A stretch of DNA of 64,000 bases from Cerrena zonata (GCA_038087015.1 JASBNA010000016.1:310001-374000); one strand, 5' to 3'. Shown: positions 35,020-48,530, numbered from the stretch's first letter. The notes: generated from the sequence alone by a model not told the origin. A program made the numbers and translations.

Positions 35020-38000
35020 TTTTCATGCCCTCATCTCTCAACAATATTGTACGCTGCTATAAGCTACGGACACTCTTTCACGTATTTTCCCATCTCAAGC
35101 ACTGCAGAATCTCTCCGCATCTAGGCTTCCATCCATTCAATCCTTTCTTCTTTTTCCAATTTCCTCTCATGTCTCCCCTCAATCCCCTCACCCCTTCATT
35201 TGTTACGATCTTGTCTCATTTTCTTGTCGTACCCGAAGGCAATTTGGTATTCTCTTGCATCGTAGATATGCTACAACGCGCGTTGGGCTGTAATCCGACT
35301 TGGGAATCTTGTGGTACGCCACTGCTCGAGATTCCACGGCGCCTGGTGCGCCGCCTCGTTTACGGAATATGGACTCTCACAGCAGTGCAATATTTCGACG
35401 AGACGATTCCGCTCTGGCCACGGTTCTGCAAACAGCTAGACGCTGTTTTTGACACGATGCAGATCCATGGTCGATCTTCCCTGTTGGTGAGATCGATGAT
35501 CGAGGGTGTAGGTTGACAGGCATCTGAGATGCTATCACGGATGACCCCACCGGGTCTCATTGTCCCTCCCCTTGCTCTGGTCGACGCCTTTCAAGGAAGC
35601 TTTGACCCCATCGTATACCTGGTTACATTGTCTCGTCGAAAATATCCCTGTCCCGTTCCCATTTGTCCGGCATTCCCCTTCCTCGTCGTCTCTATCCGGT
35701 GCTATTGGAATACCATCGCCCTTTCCCCACACGCCACATCGACAATTCATTTTCTCTCTCAACAATTATCGCCTCTCTTGTATGTATAGAATCAACGACC
35801 CGTCTCCCTAGGTTATCACACTCAAGCTCGTCTGGAACCCTTCCTCATCCATCCGACCCCACACGATTGCCCCCTTGCCCCCTTCCATCCAATCCCGAAC
35901 TTACCGGACGAGCTTGATCCATGTACATGCCCCAAAGGACATTCATGTTATGACTGGCGCGACGACTGCTTACGAAACTAACGACATCCACCTCGACGGT
36001 GTTGCTGCGGCGGTTTGGAACGACGAACGTACAGGCCATGTGCTTGGACATAATCCCCGCGGACTCAATTCATCACGCATCACGCACAATGTAATGCAAT
36101 TCATGGACTCTCGAGTTTGGCTTCCTTGCATGCGTTCTTGATGTTCGTACTTGCAACATGTCATTCTTTGCGATGCGACTGTCGCTCTAGTAGCGATCCT
36201 CGCACTCCTTGCTCCTCTTTTGCTCATTCTTTTTGCTCGTTGCTGTCGGATTCCGGAGTTGGTGGGGAATTGCTTTCATGCTTTTCTGGTCTGTAGGTCT
36301 TGTCGCGTCCATGCCGAGAATGAAAACCTTTTAGGGGTGTATTAGAGTATCTCGTACACGTAGTTAGTAGTAGCTATTCACTTCTTTAGTCGAATCCAAC
36401 ATAAATTCTTTCAATTCTTTTATTTCTCACTACCCGTGTGTCTCCGTGATCCCCACCCGACTACGTATTCAATAGTAGGTGTTTCCCATTCAATATCTGA
36501 GTATCATACTCACCATGCTGACGCATGAGTATTCCGCCCTATTTGCCATCGATAATGGTGTTGCACAATGATACCATGGTCAGGAATGTCACACGAAAAT
36601 GCGCCACTGACGAATGTCTTCTCATCGAAGTAGGTTCTTCCGAGACGGGGTCACCGGGTAGTCACCGGTGACATGAAGGTTCTCTGTTACACGCAGTCAA
36701 TGATCATCGTGATAGAAGTTTTCATCTGCAAATCATCTCGCTACCGCAGGTACTCTCTAGAGACTCTCTTCGCTTTATTAAATGGCACAAGGCTGGCATT
36801 CCCGAGTTTGAAGGAGAAATACCGGGATGTGGGACTTCTGCATATGGGTAAGAAGAAACGAAAGCTAGATTTAATGAAATATATTAGTCGGAAGGTGACG
36901 AACGAGTTTGCGGAATGTGTGAGAGGCATAGAACGTGATTTTAGAGGGTCGCGTATTTCCAGAATGAATGGGGTTGAAATACGAGGTTTATTGGTGTGCT
37001 TTTCCTCCCGGGCCGTTGTCTTTCGTGGGTAATGGCCCCGAGAAGATCCTCTTCGATGTGTTCTTTCCTTCCCTTTCTGACTTGTGACATGACATGAATG
37101 AATGGAGCAAAGGAAAAAACTCAAATAATCATTGATAAGAGTTCCTGTGGCGTTACAACCCTGGAGTCTAACTCTTGACGCTTTGAAAACTATTAAAACT
37201 GCAATCCTAAAGACGAATTTGGACTCGGCATTGGGTGAGAGGTCTAGAGTCCATCCGAGTGAGACACTCGTCCGTCAAACTCAGAGTGTAGCGAGAACCT
37301 TCACCGAGACTCCGCCGAAATTAACTGCGCCACAATGCCGAATGTAGGAGCGGTATCAGAAATGGCAAGCCCTTCTAATATGAAAAGAAGTTACTCCTTC
37401 TATGTGCAGCGTGTTGAGCTGATAGCCAATCCGAAAGTTCTATTTGCCAGGAGTTTGGTAGAAGAAACCCACAATGCTTGATAGCACAAGGTTTAGTTAA
37501 GGAGAACAGGCCACGTTTTAGACAGTATAAGCGAACATGTGAACCCCTTTAGGAAGAGAATTCAGGTTCCTAAATAACTTGATGCATGGTACCCAAGCGC
37601 AGGTAAGAGGTATTGTGGTTCAGAGTCCGAGACCACGCGAGTGGCACATTAGACAGTCCCACACACTGTCCAGCAGGTCGAGCACCTGACTTGCTGTGAA
37701 AGAATTGGACGGTTAAAGCACCCAGAGGAAGCTTATCTGAGCGTCGTGAAATTTGGGGTATGTGGTTGGATAGTTGGTCGTTGAGAAGAACGTGGTGTCA
37801 TAGAGAACGTAGACGGGATTCAGTCGGAGCCGCAGCAGCTGCCAGTTCCAATTTTGAGAAAGAGAAAATAGAACGAGAGGGCAGGGAATATGTGTTGGCT
37901 AAGATGAAGGTGGGAGATCGATTTGATCGGTCTCCGGTTGGGAGTAACCGAGAAATATGAGAGGGATCTGCTAACAAAATCATTAGAGACGATAATTAAA

Positions 38001-39449
38001 GATGTTTTTCAATTGAAGTAGCATTGTACAGACCTCCGTCCAGACCCAAATGTTAACGGCATCGAGGGCAAAGAACCCAGGAATTTCTGCATTGGAGATG
38101 CGGCGATCGGTGGACACTATCGCCGTCGGTCTTGGGGTCATAATGAACATAATCGATGTGATATTCGTGACATTTAAGGCACGCGGCGGCTTTGCCTAGG
38201 TTTGCAAGAAGATCGCCAACATCAGAACCTGGTAGAGGACAGAGTGGAGATAGCATCGTCAAAAGGCTACTCAATTGGAAGATCTGCGAGGGCGACCAGA
38301 AATTTCGGACCCTGGTATGAGGGCTCGTCAAACGTTCGTGGGTGGATCTTCAAGAGTAAGAATGACATGATGCTCCTTCTAGAAGCGTCAGGACGGTCAG
38401 CCTTTGTGTTTCGTAAGTCTGCTATCGGATAAGCTCAGGCTCGGAGCTTGAGTAAAGAGAGACCAACATAGCGTTCTGGACCTGCTACAAGTAGTCATAG
38501 TTCGCCTTATAATGTGAAAATTCTTTCTATACATTAGAATGATTGAAGTATATTTCATGCCACCTCGAGGCATTTGGTGTTATTTCAGAAGAGGCCGGCC
38601 AGACTCCGAGTCGGAAGGCTCTGAAATAAGTTGTGCAATCGGTATGAAGAAATTGTATTACCCACCGCTTGATTGTATTTCATAAGCAAATCTTTATCCC
38701 CATTGCAGAAAGGAAGGTGTTTTGAGCCAATGAAATACAATGGAAGAGAGCCGCACTTCGAGTTGCGTTTGTATAAAGAGGCTAGGGTTCAAATCCAACC
38801 TTGGATCAAAACCAAGGAAGCGCCTCGGGCGCTGTCGTATGGCGCTGGCCATTTATGTATGCTTGGGTGTCCAAGATGTCATGAACACATCTTGTCAGGA
38901 GCTGAAATGTTAGTAGTGATTGAACATCTTTTTTATGTAAGTAGCATTGTAGTGCATTGCAATATTTACTTTTCGATCCAGTTGTGCCTAAGAGTTTGAC
39001 AATAGCTTGTTAAACATAGATATATCACGGTGTAAGATGGCTCCGACTCTGTAGTGGTATCTGTTCGACGATTATACATTTTTGCAGCGTCAGGTATATT
39101 GAAGTCCATATGTCGTCCTCGTTGATCCAGCAGACAAAATCAATCAGCGAATCAAGCCCGGAAAGGAAGGTTGTGGTTCGCTCTGATGTGGGCGTCAAAC
39201 GTGTGAGTGAGACCGAAAATGGCACGTTGTGGGTAACGGGGGAAACAGGTAGGCTTGCTCACTGTCCCCACCGACGTCGACGTCAGGTCCTCGCTTCACG
39301 ATCCTTCCTTTGCTGTGATATATACCCTTACGATTGTGGAATACATTTACTCTCTCTTAAACTAAGCGAGACCCCTCAACGCTCTTCCGCGATCTACCCG
39401 AAGTCACAAATCAAGAAAGCAAATCCAGGAAACGTTTGAAAACCTTACG
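35020..39449. other. Gene-poor region between bHLH copy 1 and the four-helix protein
   Basis: About 4.4 kb with no gene I can support. From 35020 to about 36450 the plus strand is pyrimidine-rich and could be a long 3' untranslated region of the bHLH gene. From about 36660 to 37130 it becomes purine-rich. A minus-strand frame at 38053-38331 has paired cysteines (CLKCHEYH, later CPRC) but no start or splice structure that I trust. The right end is the promoter and leader of the next gene. Confidence 0.5.
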
Positions 39450-41377
39450 ATGTGGTACGTACATGTACAGCATACACCCTTTCCCTCTCTAAAGCTTGAA
39501 TGTTGTAGGTGTGATAACTGTCTACTACTTCTTCCCTTGGTGAGATCCCGACTTGGCTGCTGCGCCTATGACGTCTCTAGCTGTGTTCTCACATCAATCA
39601 ACAGCGCGCCGGTGCAATCGCATGGGCTGTTATCATCGCAGTCAGTACCCCGATATAATCACATTTTAATACTCATTCAAACAACGCAAATAGCTTTACA
39701 GTATCGCTGGTGCCATATTCCTTCTCAAATGGGGTCAATATTTGTATTTCTTCTATCCGGAATGGTCAGTCTGTTTCTTTTCTATCAATACATCTCAACG
39801 TTGAATTTCTATTCGGAAAAAGGTTCATCTATGGTGGTATCGGTATGGGTGTCGGAGCCACCGCAGTCATCACGATCTTAGCTTTGTCAAATGTACGTCC
39901 TCCAGACAGCTTTGTGCTCATTCCCTCATTCGCCCCCTTTCTTGACTAGCGATCGTACATCTGGACACGAGTAGTTAAGTTCCTCTGGCCCTTCATCATC
40001 GTCATCTCTGCGGTCCGAGCCATCCTGATGATCGTCCAACTCCAACGAGGGTAAGTACATATTTTTTGCACCGCATCCCGAATTGTGCATGGTTGCCCTT
40101 ATGGGGCACACTTCTCCTTTGTGGCGTTTGTGAAACTATCTACGCTTGCATCATGCAAGAGAGTGATGCGTGAATAGGTGGACTTCCGGGGCTCCGCTCG
40201 GTGCCAATTCATCCTGGTATTCTGCCGCTCTCTAATTCCACCTGGTCGTTGATACATCCGTGGACACTCATGGGATCAGCGTCTTCATGTTCGTCTTCAT
40301 GTTTTATGGTCACTGCATGCTTGGTGACGAGCGAGTTCATGACGTGACCGACTGTGTAATACCACAGAACGCTGTTGTATCACACATATGCCGCGTTTTC
40401 CCCGAGAAATATATTTATTTTTTCAAATATTTTATATCTTGTCGACGTTGCTCCTAACTCTTCCTCATTTACTCATAGGAAAGACAAAATTCAGTGGGAA
40501 TGTGATAATGGAGGACAACTATGGACCGACTCTGCCGCTGCAGGGTATGGTGCAGGATCCTCTTTCCCGAGTGGTTTCTGTACTACAGGCTTCTCCAGTC
40601 TCAATGCAGCCTTCATCGTCTCGCTGATGATTGACCTAGGCTTCCAGGTAGGTAACCTTCCTGTTATTTCAGTTCGGTGTTCTTTCTTTTTTGTGGCCTA
40701 TTCTATCTTCTACCCGTTCAGGTGTTCGCCATCACATGATTCCTTCATTATACACGCATCCTTCATCCATCACATGATGGAGCCTTAGAGTAGGCACTTC
40801 GCCGCTCCGTCAATCGTTCGTCTATCTCATAGACGAATCTATCACCGAATATGGGATTCAACCTTCTTCTTAAGGCTCGCGGATCACTGTGATGTCCTAC
40901 CAGGTGTCGGGTGATGTTCCTTCGACTCTTTCTTTGCTGTCTTTACTGTATCCCGAAGATTCGTGCTGACTGAGACACTTCTCCGTCTTTTGACAGATGT
41001 ACATGTACTTCATGGTATGGCGATACCAAAAGCGTCTGGAACACTATCAGAATATGCAAGGTCCGTTCTACGGAGGTAAGTCATCCCTCAGCTGTTCCCT
41101 TCTCTTTTCCGGGTCCCCTATACGCCTTGAAATTCCAATAATTTCGATCCTAAATGAAGTACTATGCCTCGATGTGTTGTATTCACATGTTTTGGTGTTT
41201 CTGAACATCACACCTAATTTTCTTTCATACATCGACCTCGGCTGCTTCTTCCGGAGTCTATTTGATGGGGATATGAATCGGGTGGATTCGCATTGCTGCG
41301 AACATGAGGCCCGTCTTTCCAAAGAACACGATGCTAACCCCAGAACTTGGATTTATCTAGGCTATTACAAAGCTTAA
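39450..41377 (+). CDS. Four-helix membrane protein of unknown function
   Basis: I recognise no named family, although the protein reads like a conserved basidiomycete membrane protein. Splicing gives MWCDNCLLLLPLRAGAIAW at the start. Four hydrophobic helices are visible: AVIIALYSIAGAIFLL, GIGMGVGATAVITILALS, FLWPFIIVISAVRAILMIV and LNAAFIVSLMIDLGFQMYMY. A Cys/Gly-rich loop (WECDNGGQLW ... GFCTTGFSS) lies between helices 3 and 4. The C-terminus is RLEHYQNMQGPFYGGYYKA. The first coding exon is only 5 nt (39450-39454). Three introns are long for this genome: 40051-40478 (428 nt), 40648-40996 (349 nt) and 41076-41360 (285 nt); the others are about 50-60 nt. It lies between two bHLH paralogs. Confidence 0.82.
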
Positions 41378-44300
41378 TCTCGTCTCGCCAAGGTTTGCTC
41401 ATGACCTCTCTATCCTCGATCTCGATAGAGACTGCACCGCATTTCCATCGCGGTGCTTGGTATGTTGTGGCAATCTAGTTCCGCGACGGGGTCTTTGTTT
41501 TGTTCCATCTTCTCTCTCCGGCTTTCTTCTCTGAATCTGACGCTCTCGTACATTCCCACCGTCTTGCTTTGCCCGTACGATACGACCCCCGATAGTTCGT
41601 GTTTTCCCCATTTGAACACCTTTTGCCTCATTTTCCCTATCCTCCTCCTTTCTTTCGCTCTGTCTCTACCTGCTGACGACCTTACGTTAACGACTTTATG
41701 ATGACCTACTTACGACCTGCTGTAACGACTTGTCTCGGTTACTTATTGCTTCTGCGATATACTTTGCTCGACCCACCCAGATTCTTCGCTTATAGTGCCC
41801 CTATCATTGCTTTGCCGTTCTGCCCCGCCTACATCATCAATGGAGTCATCCACTGCAGATACATCCAGGTTCTTCGATGTTCCTCCTATACCCCATGGCG
41901 TAGACCAACGGTAAGCGACCCTCCTTGCCCCCACGCTGATCAAGATGGATGGTGAGTATGACCCAGCCGATCGCCACAAATTGTAATCCCTTGCCCTGAG
42001 GCCTGCGTTTCCTCCAGGCGAGATCCCAAGCGGGGTCTCGAATCTACGAACACATGTAGATCCTGTGAAAGCAATCTTTTGGTCGTGTGCATCGCAGCTG
42101 ACCGTACAGGAGTGTTTAGGACTTTCATATCTCTCAAGGATAACCGGTCAGCTGCACTGCTCGCTGAGGAATCTGTGCTGCTGCGTATCATTCGTATCAT
42201 CAAACCGAGCGACTAAACTCGAACTTAGAGCCGAGGAATTAGTTTGCGTGTATGTATGCGCGCTATGTTTTTCCTTCCTACGAGGTGGAACGCTCACGGA
42301 ACTAGAGTTCCTGTTCTTTTGCTAACAATAGTAATGCCTTGGCTGACTATGACTCGACCCTGTGCATCAAAGTTCCCCTTCATCGGCAATCCTTCACAGA
42401 GTGTCTATCCCGGGCCTAAGGGTATCAATCTTACGTTCCCAATTGAATATTTTGAATGGGGATTCGAAATGTGTAAGGTTCAGAGCTCATCATTTGTTCC
42501 CATTCCTCACAGCCATTCCTTTCCACGATGCCCTGATGCCTTTGTACGTGAACACGCTTGGGACGCTTGTCTGAGCATCCTGTAAGCGTTTACGCCTAGG
42601 GAAGGTCAAGTGATGCGATACATACATGTGGCGTTATTCGATGAGGTACTTTCGTTTTCTTGATTGAGTCGGTCGGAAACAGTTGACGGCTCGCATGCGA
42701 GATAGAAAGCTCTGGTGTTTCCATGACGGGGACTGTGGCAGGGATGATAGGACTGTGTATACTTTACACTTTCGCTAGGTAGCACTTGGGTAAAGGAAGC
42801 AATAAGTAAGTGGCCGGTCGTTAGATTGCATCCGTAGATTGGGTGAAAGTGACGAACAAGGGGGCGTTTAGCAACAGACAAGACAAATCACTTGTCTCGA
42901 CGTAACCAGCGCACGAAGCGAAGCGAGTCCCCTTAATTCAGATAAATTCAACAGAAGACTCTATCATCCAAGGAAGGGAAGAGAACAAGAGCTATTTGTT
43001 TTCCGGTCACTTTGGGCATCACAGAATCCTTCCTTGGCTCATTGTATTGATAAAACCTGAACTAGAATACAACAATTGGATTTCTCGAAACTTCAGGCTG
43101 AGGGTTTAATATCTACTTCTACTATATACACATAAAGGAATACCGTAAGGCTGGGGGGATGGAATTATGTAGTAACTTTATAACAAAGGAAAGTTCCGAA
43201 CCGATATGAAATACCCGTTCTTCCCCCGCTGTCGCTCCGTTCCCACTGCGACTGGAGGGGGATATTGTATTATTCGAGGAGGGTTGGACTACCAGTTGTG
43301 CGAGGAACCATCCCGCGGTCCCCGGTTTCAGCTCCCAGCTCTTGCTTGTTGAGAAACTCCGATGGTCAGCGTGAGCCTCCAATTCCCCTCGGCGTTGAGA
43401 CTCAAGCGCGGAAAGACTGGGTCAGGTTCATGCCGCGCGCGCGCGCGCGTCCATCTGTTGAAGTGAACTTAAAAAAAGAATGTACTGTATGTTAGGAGTG
43501 AGAGATAGAAGATGGGGTCAGGAGACCTAAGAAAAGCCTAGACGAGGAGTTCAAACGGAGTTGCTGCCTTTGCGAGGGCATGGGAAAGTGAAAAACGCCA
43601 CGAAGGAGAAGGAAGTCAGCAGACTTGGCGATGGAAGAAGAGAACTCTGGCTGTGACTGCGAGATCTCCAGGTAAGGCTGTCAAAGAGGCTAGAGTAAGC
43701 TTATACTTGCAGGTGGATATGCCTCTCTATAAGCTCACTCTAAGTCTATACTATAGTGCCTGGTAACGTGTAAGTGGCAGTACTGGGGTTATCGTTCGTC
43801 CCATGGACTTTAATTTCGAAATTGAATGGTCCACATTATCGCCAGCATTCAAAAAAGCGAATGTAAACGAGGTGATCCTTGAGGTTATTGTATTTTGCAA
43901 ATAGGAAGTAGGGTATTACATATCGTATGACGAACGCATTTCGAATGTCGGGAGATAATTCGTATTTGGGGTAAAATCCTCGGCGTACCTGTATTTGTGT
44001 GCCAGCACCACACTGGTAGACTTGTTCATCAGACAAAGTCAGAGAGCATAGACATTGAGGACGGGATCTTGAAATAACCTGAAACAAAGAAGAGTAACCT
44101 GTTCGTTATAGCATCGTAATGCAGACGATAGATTACATGTAAGGGGCAGTATGACCGGTCGTTCGGAGTAGGATGGTCGCGCAGATATCGCAGCTGAGGC
44201 ACAGGAGAGAGGGGAGGAGCGGGAGAAATGTATATAGCCCGAACATATTTGAGTTCTGCTCCTTTGTCTTGCTTGATATCATCTTGATGTATCGCCCAGT

Positions 44301-47300
44301 ATATTTGGAACCTGTACAAGGAGAACGTTATGGAACATTGGTTAGATCCGCGTAAAGATACCCAGTGTTCGGTGTATGATGAAGCAAGCAAGGTGTAGAG
44401 CGTACTGGTCCTGGTGCATGTTGCTTGATTCGAACATCGGTACAGCGGCCGCAGTGAAAAATGACGACGCGCCTAGTGCCAAGATCACGCGTCCAGCACG
44501 TGTTCGCGTACCACAGTCGCGATCAAACCTCCCCGTACCGCCTTTGCGCAATCACTCTCTCCTATAGCCCCCCAACATGAGCACATCACCGCTCAGAACA
44601 GGAAACACATCCTCCTAAGCCGAATCAAAGCATCCATACTGTCAAAAAAATGTCATCAAGTAAGCCCGTCATCATCATTACCGACCTTTTAATCTCAGTT
44701 GCTTACATTGTGGGGTAAACGTGTATCGTGTTATGTAGTGGCGGTGGGAGTATCGTTCCTCCTAGACAATCGGACCTTAACAGTAGGAGGACTCTGGATC
44801 ATCCCAGGGCCCTCTTGCAAAGACGGTGGGGTGGGGCACTCTGATCCGAAATTAGCTGACGTTTCTGACTTGGGGTTATTCATTGAATCTTGATCAAACT
44901 GGTAATGAAATAAATTGTTTTTTGCTATGAAAAGTTTATGAACGCCGGAGTCGGATGTGCCGTGTAAGAGGGGCCGGTGTTCGGGTCAAGTTGGGTGCAA
45001 AGAAAATAGTTGAAGAGAGAAGAGGGAAGTGAGCATTTCATGATCATTCACGAGATTTCCATCGAAAATTCAGGCGAAGTGGGAGCTCTCTCGGATGATC
45101 GCAGTGAGAGGTATATTGATCCACCGATGGGGTGCTTGACGCGGACAAGCGAGAGCGTGAACCGGAAGTAGCAAGCCAAGTACCAATGTGGAAAGACCGA
45201 AGATCCTGATGTGGAAACAGTGAAGAAGGCTGAGCTTGGAGTTTAGTGTACATAAAAACGGTGTCGGTTCCAAAGGGAAGGGAAGAAGGTTCGATCCAGA
45301 CGTCAAAATCGCAAACTATCATATCATCACAGTCACCATGAAAGGCTCCGAGGTTATAGAACTAACGGGAAGTCACTGGAGAGGATTCAGGAGGATATTC
45401 CAACTTCCGGTGACCATATCCCTCCGCGGAACTATGTCTTGGTGCACTCTAAAAGTCACAGTGGATTTGAGTGTTATTGCATCAAAACCCCCCAAAGAGG
45501 GATACTCCCCCAATCCCCAAATTAACGGGACACGTATCCTGCTACATAGCCAACGGATTCGAGGGGGAGACCCCAGGAAGAAAGTGGGAGAAAGTGGAGA
45601 AGGGGGGGCGAGTGCAAGGCATACTCCGATATGAATGCGCGAATCCTACTTAGGCGAGGAAATGAAATACGGGAAGAGGGATGGTAAATACAAAAGAGGA
45701 AGAAATGAAAACATAAGGCAAGATTTGGGATCCAGCTTTGTGAGCTCGAATGGCTGGAAAGTTGATATTAGGAACATGAGGCCATCCCAGGCTCCGCCGA
45801 TTCGAGTCAATTTTCTTGTTACTAGCTCATTCGCAAGGGGGGGACATACAAATATCGGGTTACATTAAGTATTTCACTATGGGAATGGGAGTCAAGGAAG
45901 GATACAAGTGCGCCACTGGAATACAAATGTCGTGACGATACGGGAAGAGTATTTGTTTTGGAGCCTAAGCTTGAAGCGAGAGTGTTTTGGAACGAGGGAA
46001 CATGGAGAGTTCTGTGATTTCTTATTTTCCCCTCGGCTACGAGGTAGACAGAGAAGCGATCTGGTGGTTTTTTGCCGGAGTCCCAAAGAAGAAGTGTATG
46101 GGCATATTTGATTCTAGGAGGCTGTAAACGGCTTATAGCATAAAATGAAAAGATGGGCATATGCGCAAAATCCCTCGGTGTGGGGGAAGGGCGCGTGTGC
46201 ATGGACCTGGGAGGGGTGATTTGCCCAGATGACCAGGGTGAATGGCCCTAGAAGGAATAGCGAGCGGTAGATGGGAGGACGCGATAGGCAACTTGCGAAG
46301 ACACAAAGAGACACAATCAGTTCTGTTCCAAGAGACGAGGGATGGGAGAGTAGAAGGTGGGAAGCCGTGACCAGTCCAGGAGTTGCGCGCTTGGGGAGAG
46401 AGAACAAAGTGTCTCTGATGATCGGTGGAACAGGACCGGAGTTCCAGTGTTACGTCGGTGCAGGGATTGAGATGGACCAAGTATCAGTGATTCAATTATC
46501 ATTAAGAGACGTCTGTTCACAGAATCACGGATGGTTGAAGCGCAATGAAGGCGGGGGTAAGAGCTCTGGCAAGATAAGCTTGTGTTCCTTGTGCTGTGTA
46601 TAGTTAGGTTTATACGCGTTTGATGAGATGACGCGAAGGAATGGAGAGGTGTTGACGTAAAGTAACGGTTGCGCGGGATTGTTTTTTGTGTGTGCCGCGG
46701 ATACGAGAAATAATTGGTACGAATCAAGAGGCGTATGATAGGTCTTTGGGTTATGTGCAGAGAAAGGCCGGAAGGAGAATCGAGGGACCAGGGTAGCGGG
46801 GGTGTGATTAGGATCTTGTCATGACGCATCTGAGAGGCTAGAGAGGCCGAGTAGGAGGAGGAAGGGGAAATGAAGACTCAGACTGGGAGATAGCTCTGCG
46901 GATGTTCTCTGTTGGAACGGTGACACGGAGACAGACGGAAGCATTCTGGTGCAGCTGTGAAAGGGCTCGTCCGAAAGAGGCAGGTGACGAGGAACACGAG
47001 GCAGCCACCGCTTAACGCACCCACCCCTCCAGAACCTCCCTTTTCCCTCTTCTCCCCCCCGCTCCCTTTCCCTTTCATCAGCGGTCGCTTTCGAGCCGCG
47101 GATCCAGCGCCAACTCTCCCCCCAGACGCGTAATTTCCCCGTCCGTATATCTATCATCCCTCCTCCGTTTCCTTTCTTCCCATCCCCCTTCTACTCCCTC
47201 CCCGACCCCCCGCTATTGTCCTTGTTTCGCTGAGCATCCGAGCAACCTCGCTTCTTGTTGCTTACCTCGTACGTTGCTATCCTTTCCCCTTTCACAAAAA

Positions 47301-47464
47301 CAAATCACCCACAATTCCCAATTGTCTCCCTCAGCTCGACAGGCTTAAATTCCATCTCACTTATTTGCAGTCCCCATTCTCGTATCTGTGATACTTCTCT
47401 GCTCTACCCCCCACTAGCCCGCTTTCTCTCCCCAGCCCTCGTCTTGCTTTTTCATCTCTTCCCA
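41378..47464. other. 6-kb gene-poor region upstream of bHLH copy 2
   Basis: No gene supported. At 41378-42600 the plus strand is pyrimidine-rich and may be a 3' untranslated region. From about 43500 to 46980 it is purine-rich, and at about 47000 it switches sharply to pyrimidine-rich up to the bHLH start. That pattern suggests divergent transcription from about 47 kb, possibly of a non-coding RNA on the minus strand. Open frames here are products of the biased composition, without splice sites or domains. Confidence 0.5.
43434..43449. repeat. (CG)8 dinucleotide run
   Basis: Sixteen bases of strictly alternating C and G, which is unusual in this window. It could adopt Z-DNA or be a mutation hotspot; no function is evident. 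Confidence 0.9.
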
Positions 47465-48530
47465 ATGGAGACCGCCCAACTTGAGAACGTCCTCGACCAC
47501 ACCCGCCCCGCCGGCTTCATGGATGCTGCCCCTTCAAACGGCTTCTATGACCCCCTCAACACCCTGGATTACCTTTCGTATCCTCACTCTCCCTTCGTCG
47601 GTGTTGACATGGGCCGTAAGTACACCCTCTGACCTATCCCGTTATGACTCGTCTCATCCCTCTTCCCACACTAGTCCCTCAGACCTCTTCTCCCCGTCTC
47701 GGTGGTTTCAGCTCTCTCATGAGTGAGTACACCTATGGTCCAAGCACAACCTTCTCCGGCAGCCCCGGTCCCCGCTCTTACACTCCCACTGGCATCTACC
47801 CTGGTGCGCTCTCCAACCCCGGCCCTGGCGATCTCTCGTCAGATAGTGCCTCAGTAAGGAGCCGCCGTGGTAGTGGTGCTGGTTCTCCTGGTCCCGCCGT
47901 ACCCCCAGGATCTTTGGCAGCCGTGCCCAGATCTCATCGCTTCAACCCCATCCCAACTCCTGCTACCCGGGCTTCGGCCAGGCAACAGAAGAAGCGTGGT
48001 ACTAAGGGCTCCGACGACTTTGACAGCGACAACGACGAAGACTACAGTGCATCCCTCCCTGCTGCCATGTCCAACGAGCAGCGCCGCGAGGAGATCCGTC
48101 GTCAACGCATCGAGTCCGAACAGAGGAGACGTGACGAGCTCCGTGATGGCTATCGCCGACTCAAAGAGGCCCTTCCAGTTTCCAACCAGAAGTCCTCTAA
48201 GGTCTCTTTGCTTGATCGTGGTATGTCCCCCATTCGAGTTTTGCTTGTGATAATATCTCACCATCTCGATTTACAGCTACCACTCACATTAGGTGTCTTG
48301 AGATGACTCAACAACAATTGCAGGCGAGATTGGCTGCAGCTGAGGCAGAGACCGCCCGGCTCAGACAGTAAGTGCTTATCCCACAGCCTCAAAGAACTCG
48401 TGTTGATCTCTTCCCGTAATGATTTCATAGTGTCAACGAGGCTCTTATGCTCGGCACTGCTGAACAACGTCACGCCGCAGCTGCCTCCGCTGTCATGGCT
48501 GCACAACAACAAGCCCCCTCAGCTTTCTGA
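47465..48530 (+). CDS. bHLH transcription factor, copy 2
   Basis: Paralog of the bHLH gene at 33936. The N-terminus (METAQLENVLDHTRPAGFMD) and the Ser/Pro/Gly-rich middle differ, but the DNA-binding part matches: basic region RQRIESEQRRRDELRDGY, then LPVSNQKSSKVSLLDRATTH, then a zipper-like stretch with QQQLQARLAAAEAETARL. The end is Ala/Gln-rich (AAASAVMAAQQQAPSAF). Three introns: after VGVDMG (47612), inside helix 2 after LLDR (48221, the same codon as in copy 1) and after ARLR (48369). The stop is at 48528-48530. Such proteins bind E-box-like DNA as dimers, so the two copies could dimerise; that is inference. A long pyrimidine-rich leader precedes the start. Confidence 0.9.

Noticed and set aside
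36673..37124. Overlapping frames on both strands with charged residues
   Set aside because: Both arise from one purine-rich stretch. Neither has a domain or introns.
38785..38802. A tRNA T-arm-like motif, gggttcaaatccaacc
   Set aside because: The flanking bases do not form the five-base T stem, and no A-box or acceptor stem is found upstream.
46317..46829. A 170-codon minus-strand frame upstream of bHLH copy 2
   Set aside because: Ser/Pro/Leu/His-rich text expected from translating biased pyrimidine-rich DNA; no signal peptide, domain or splice structure.
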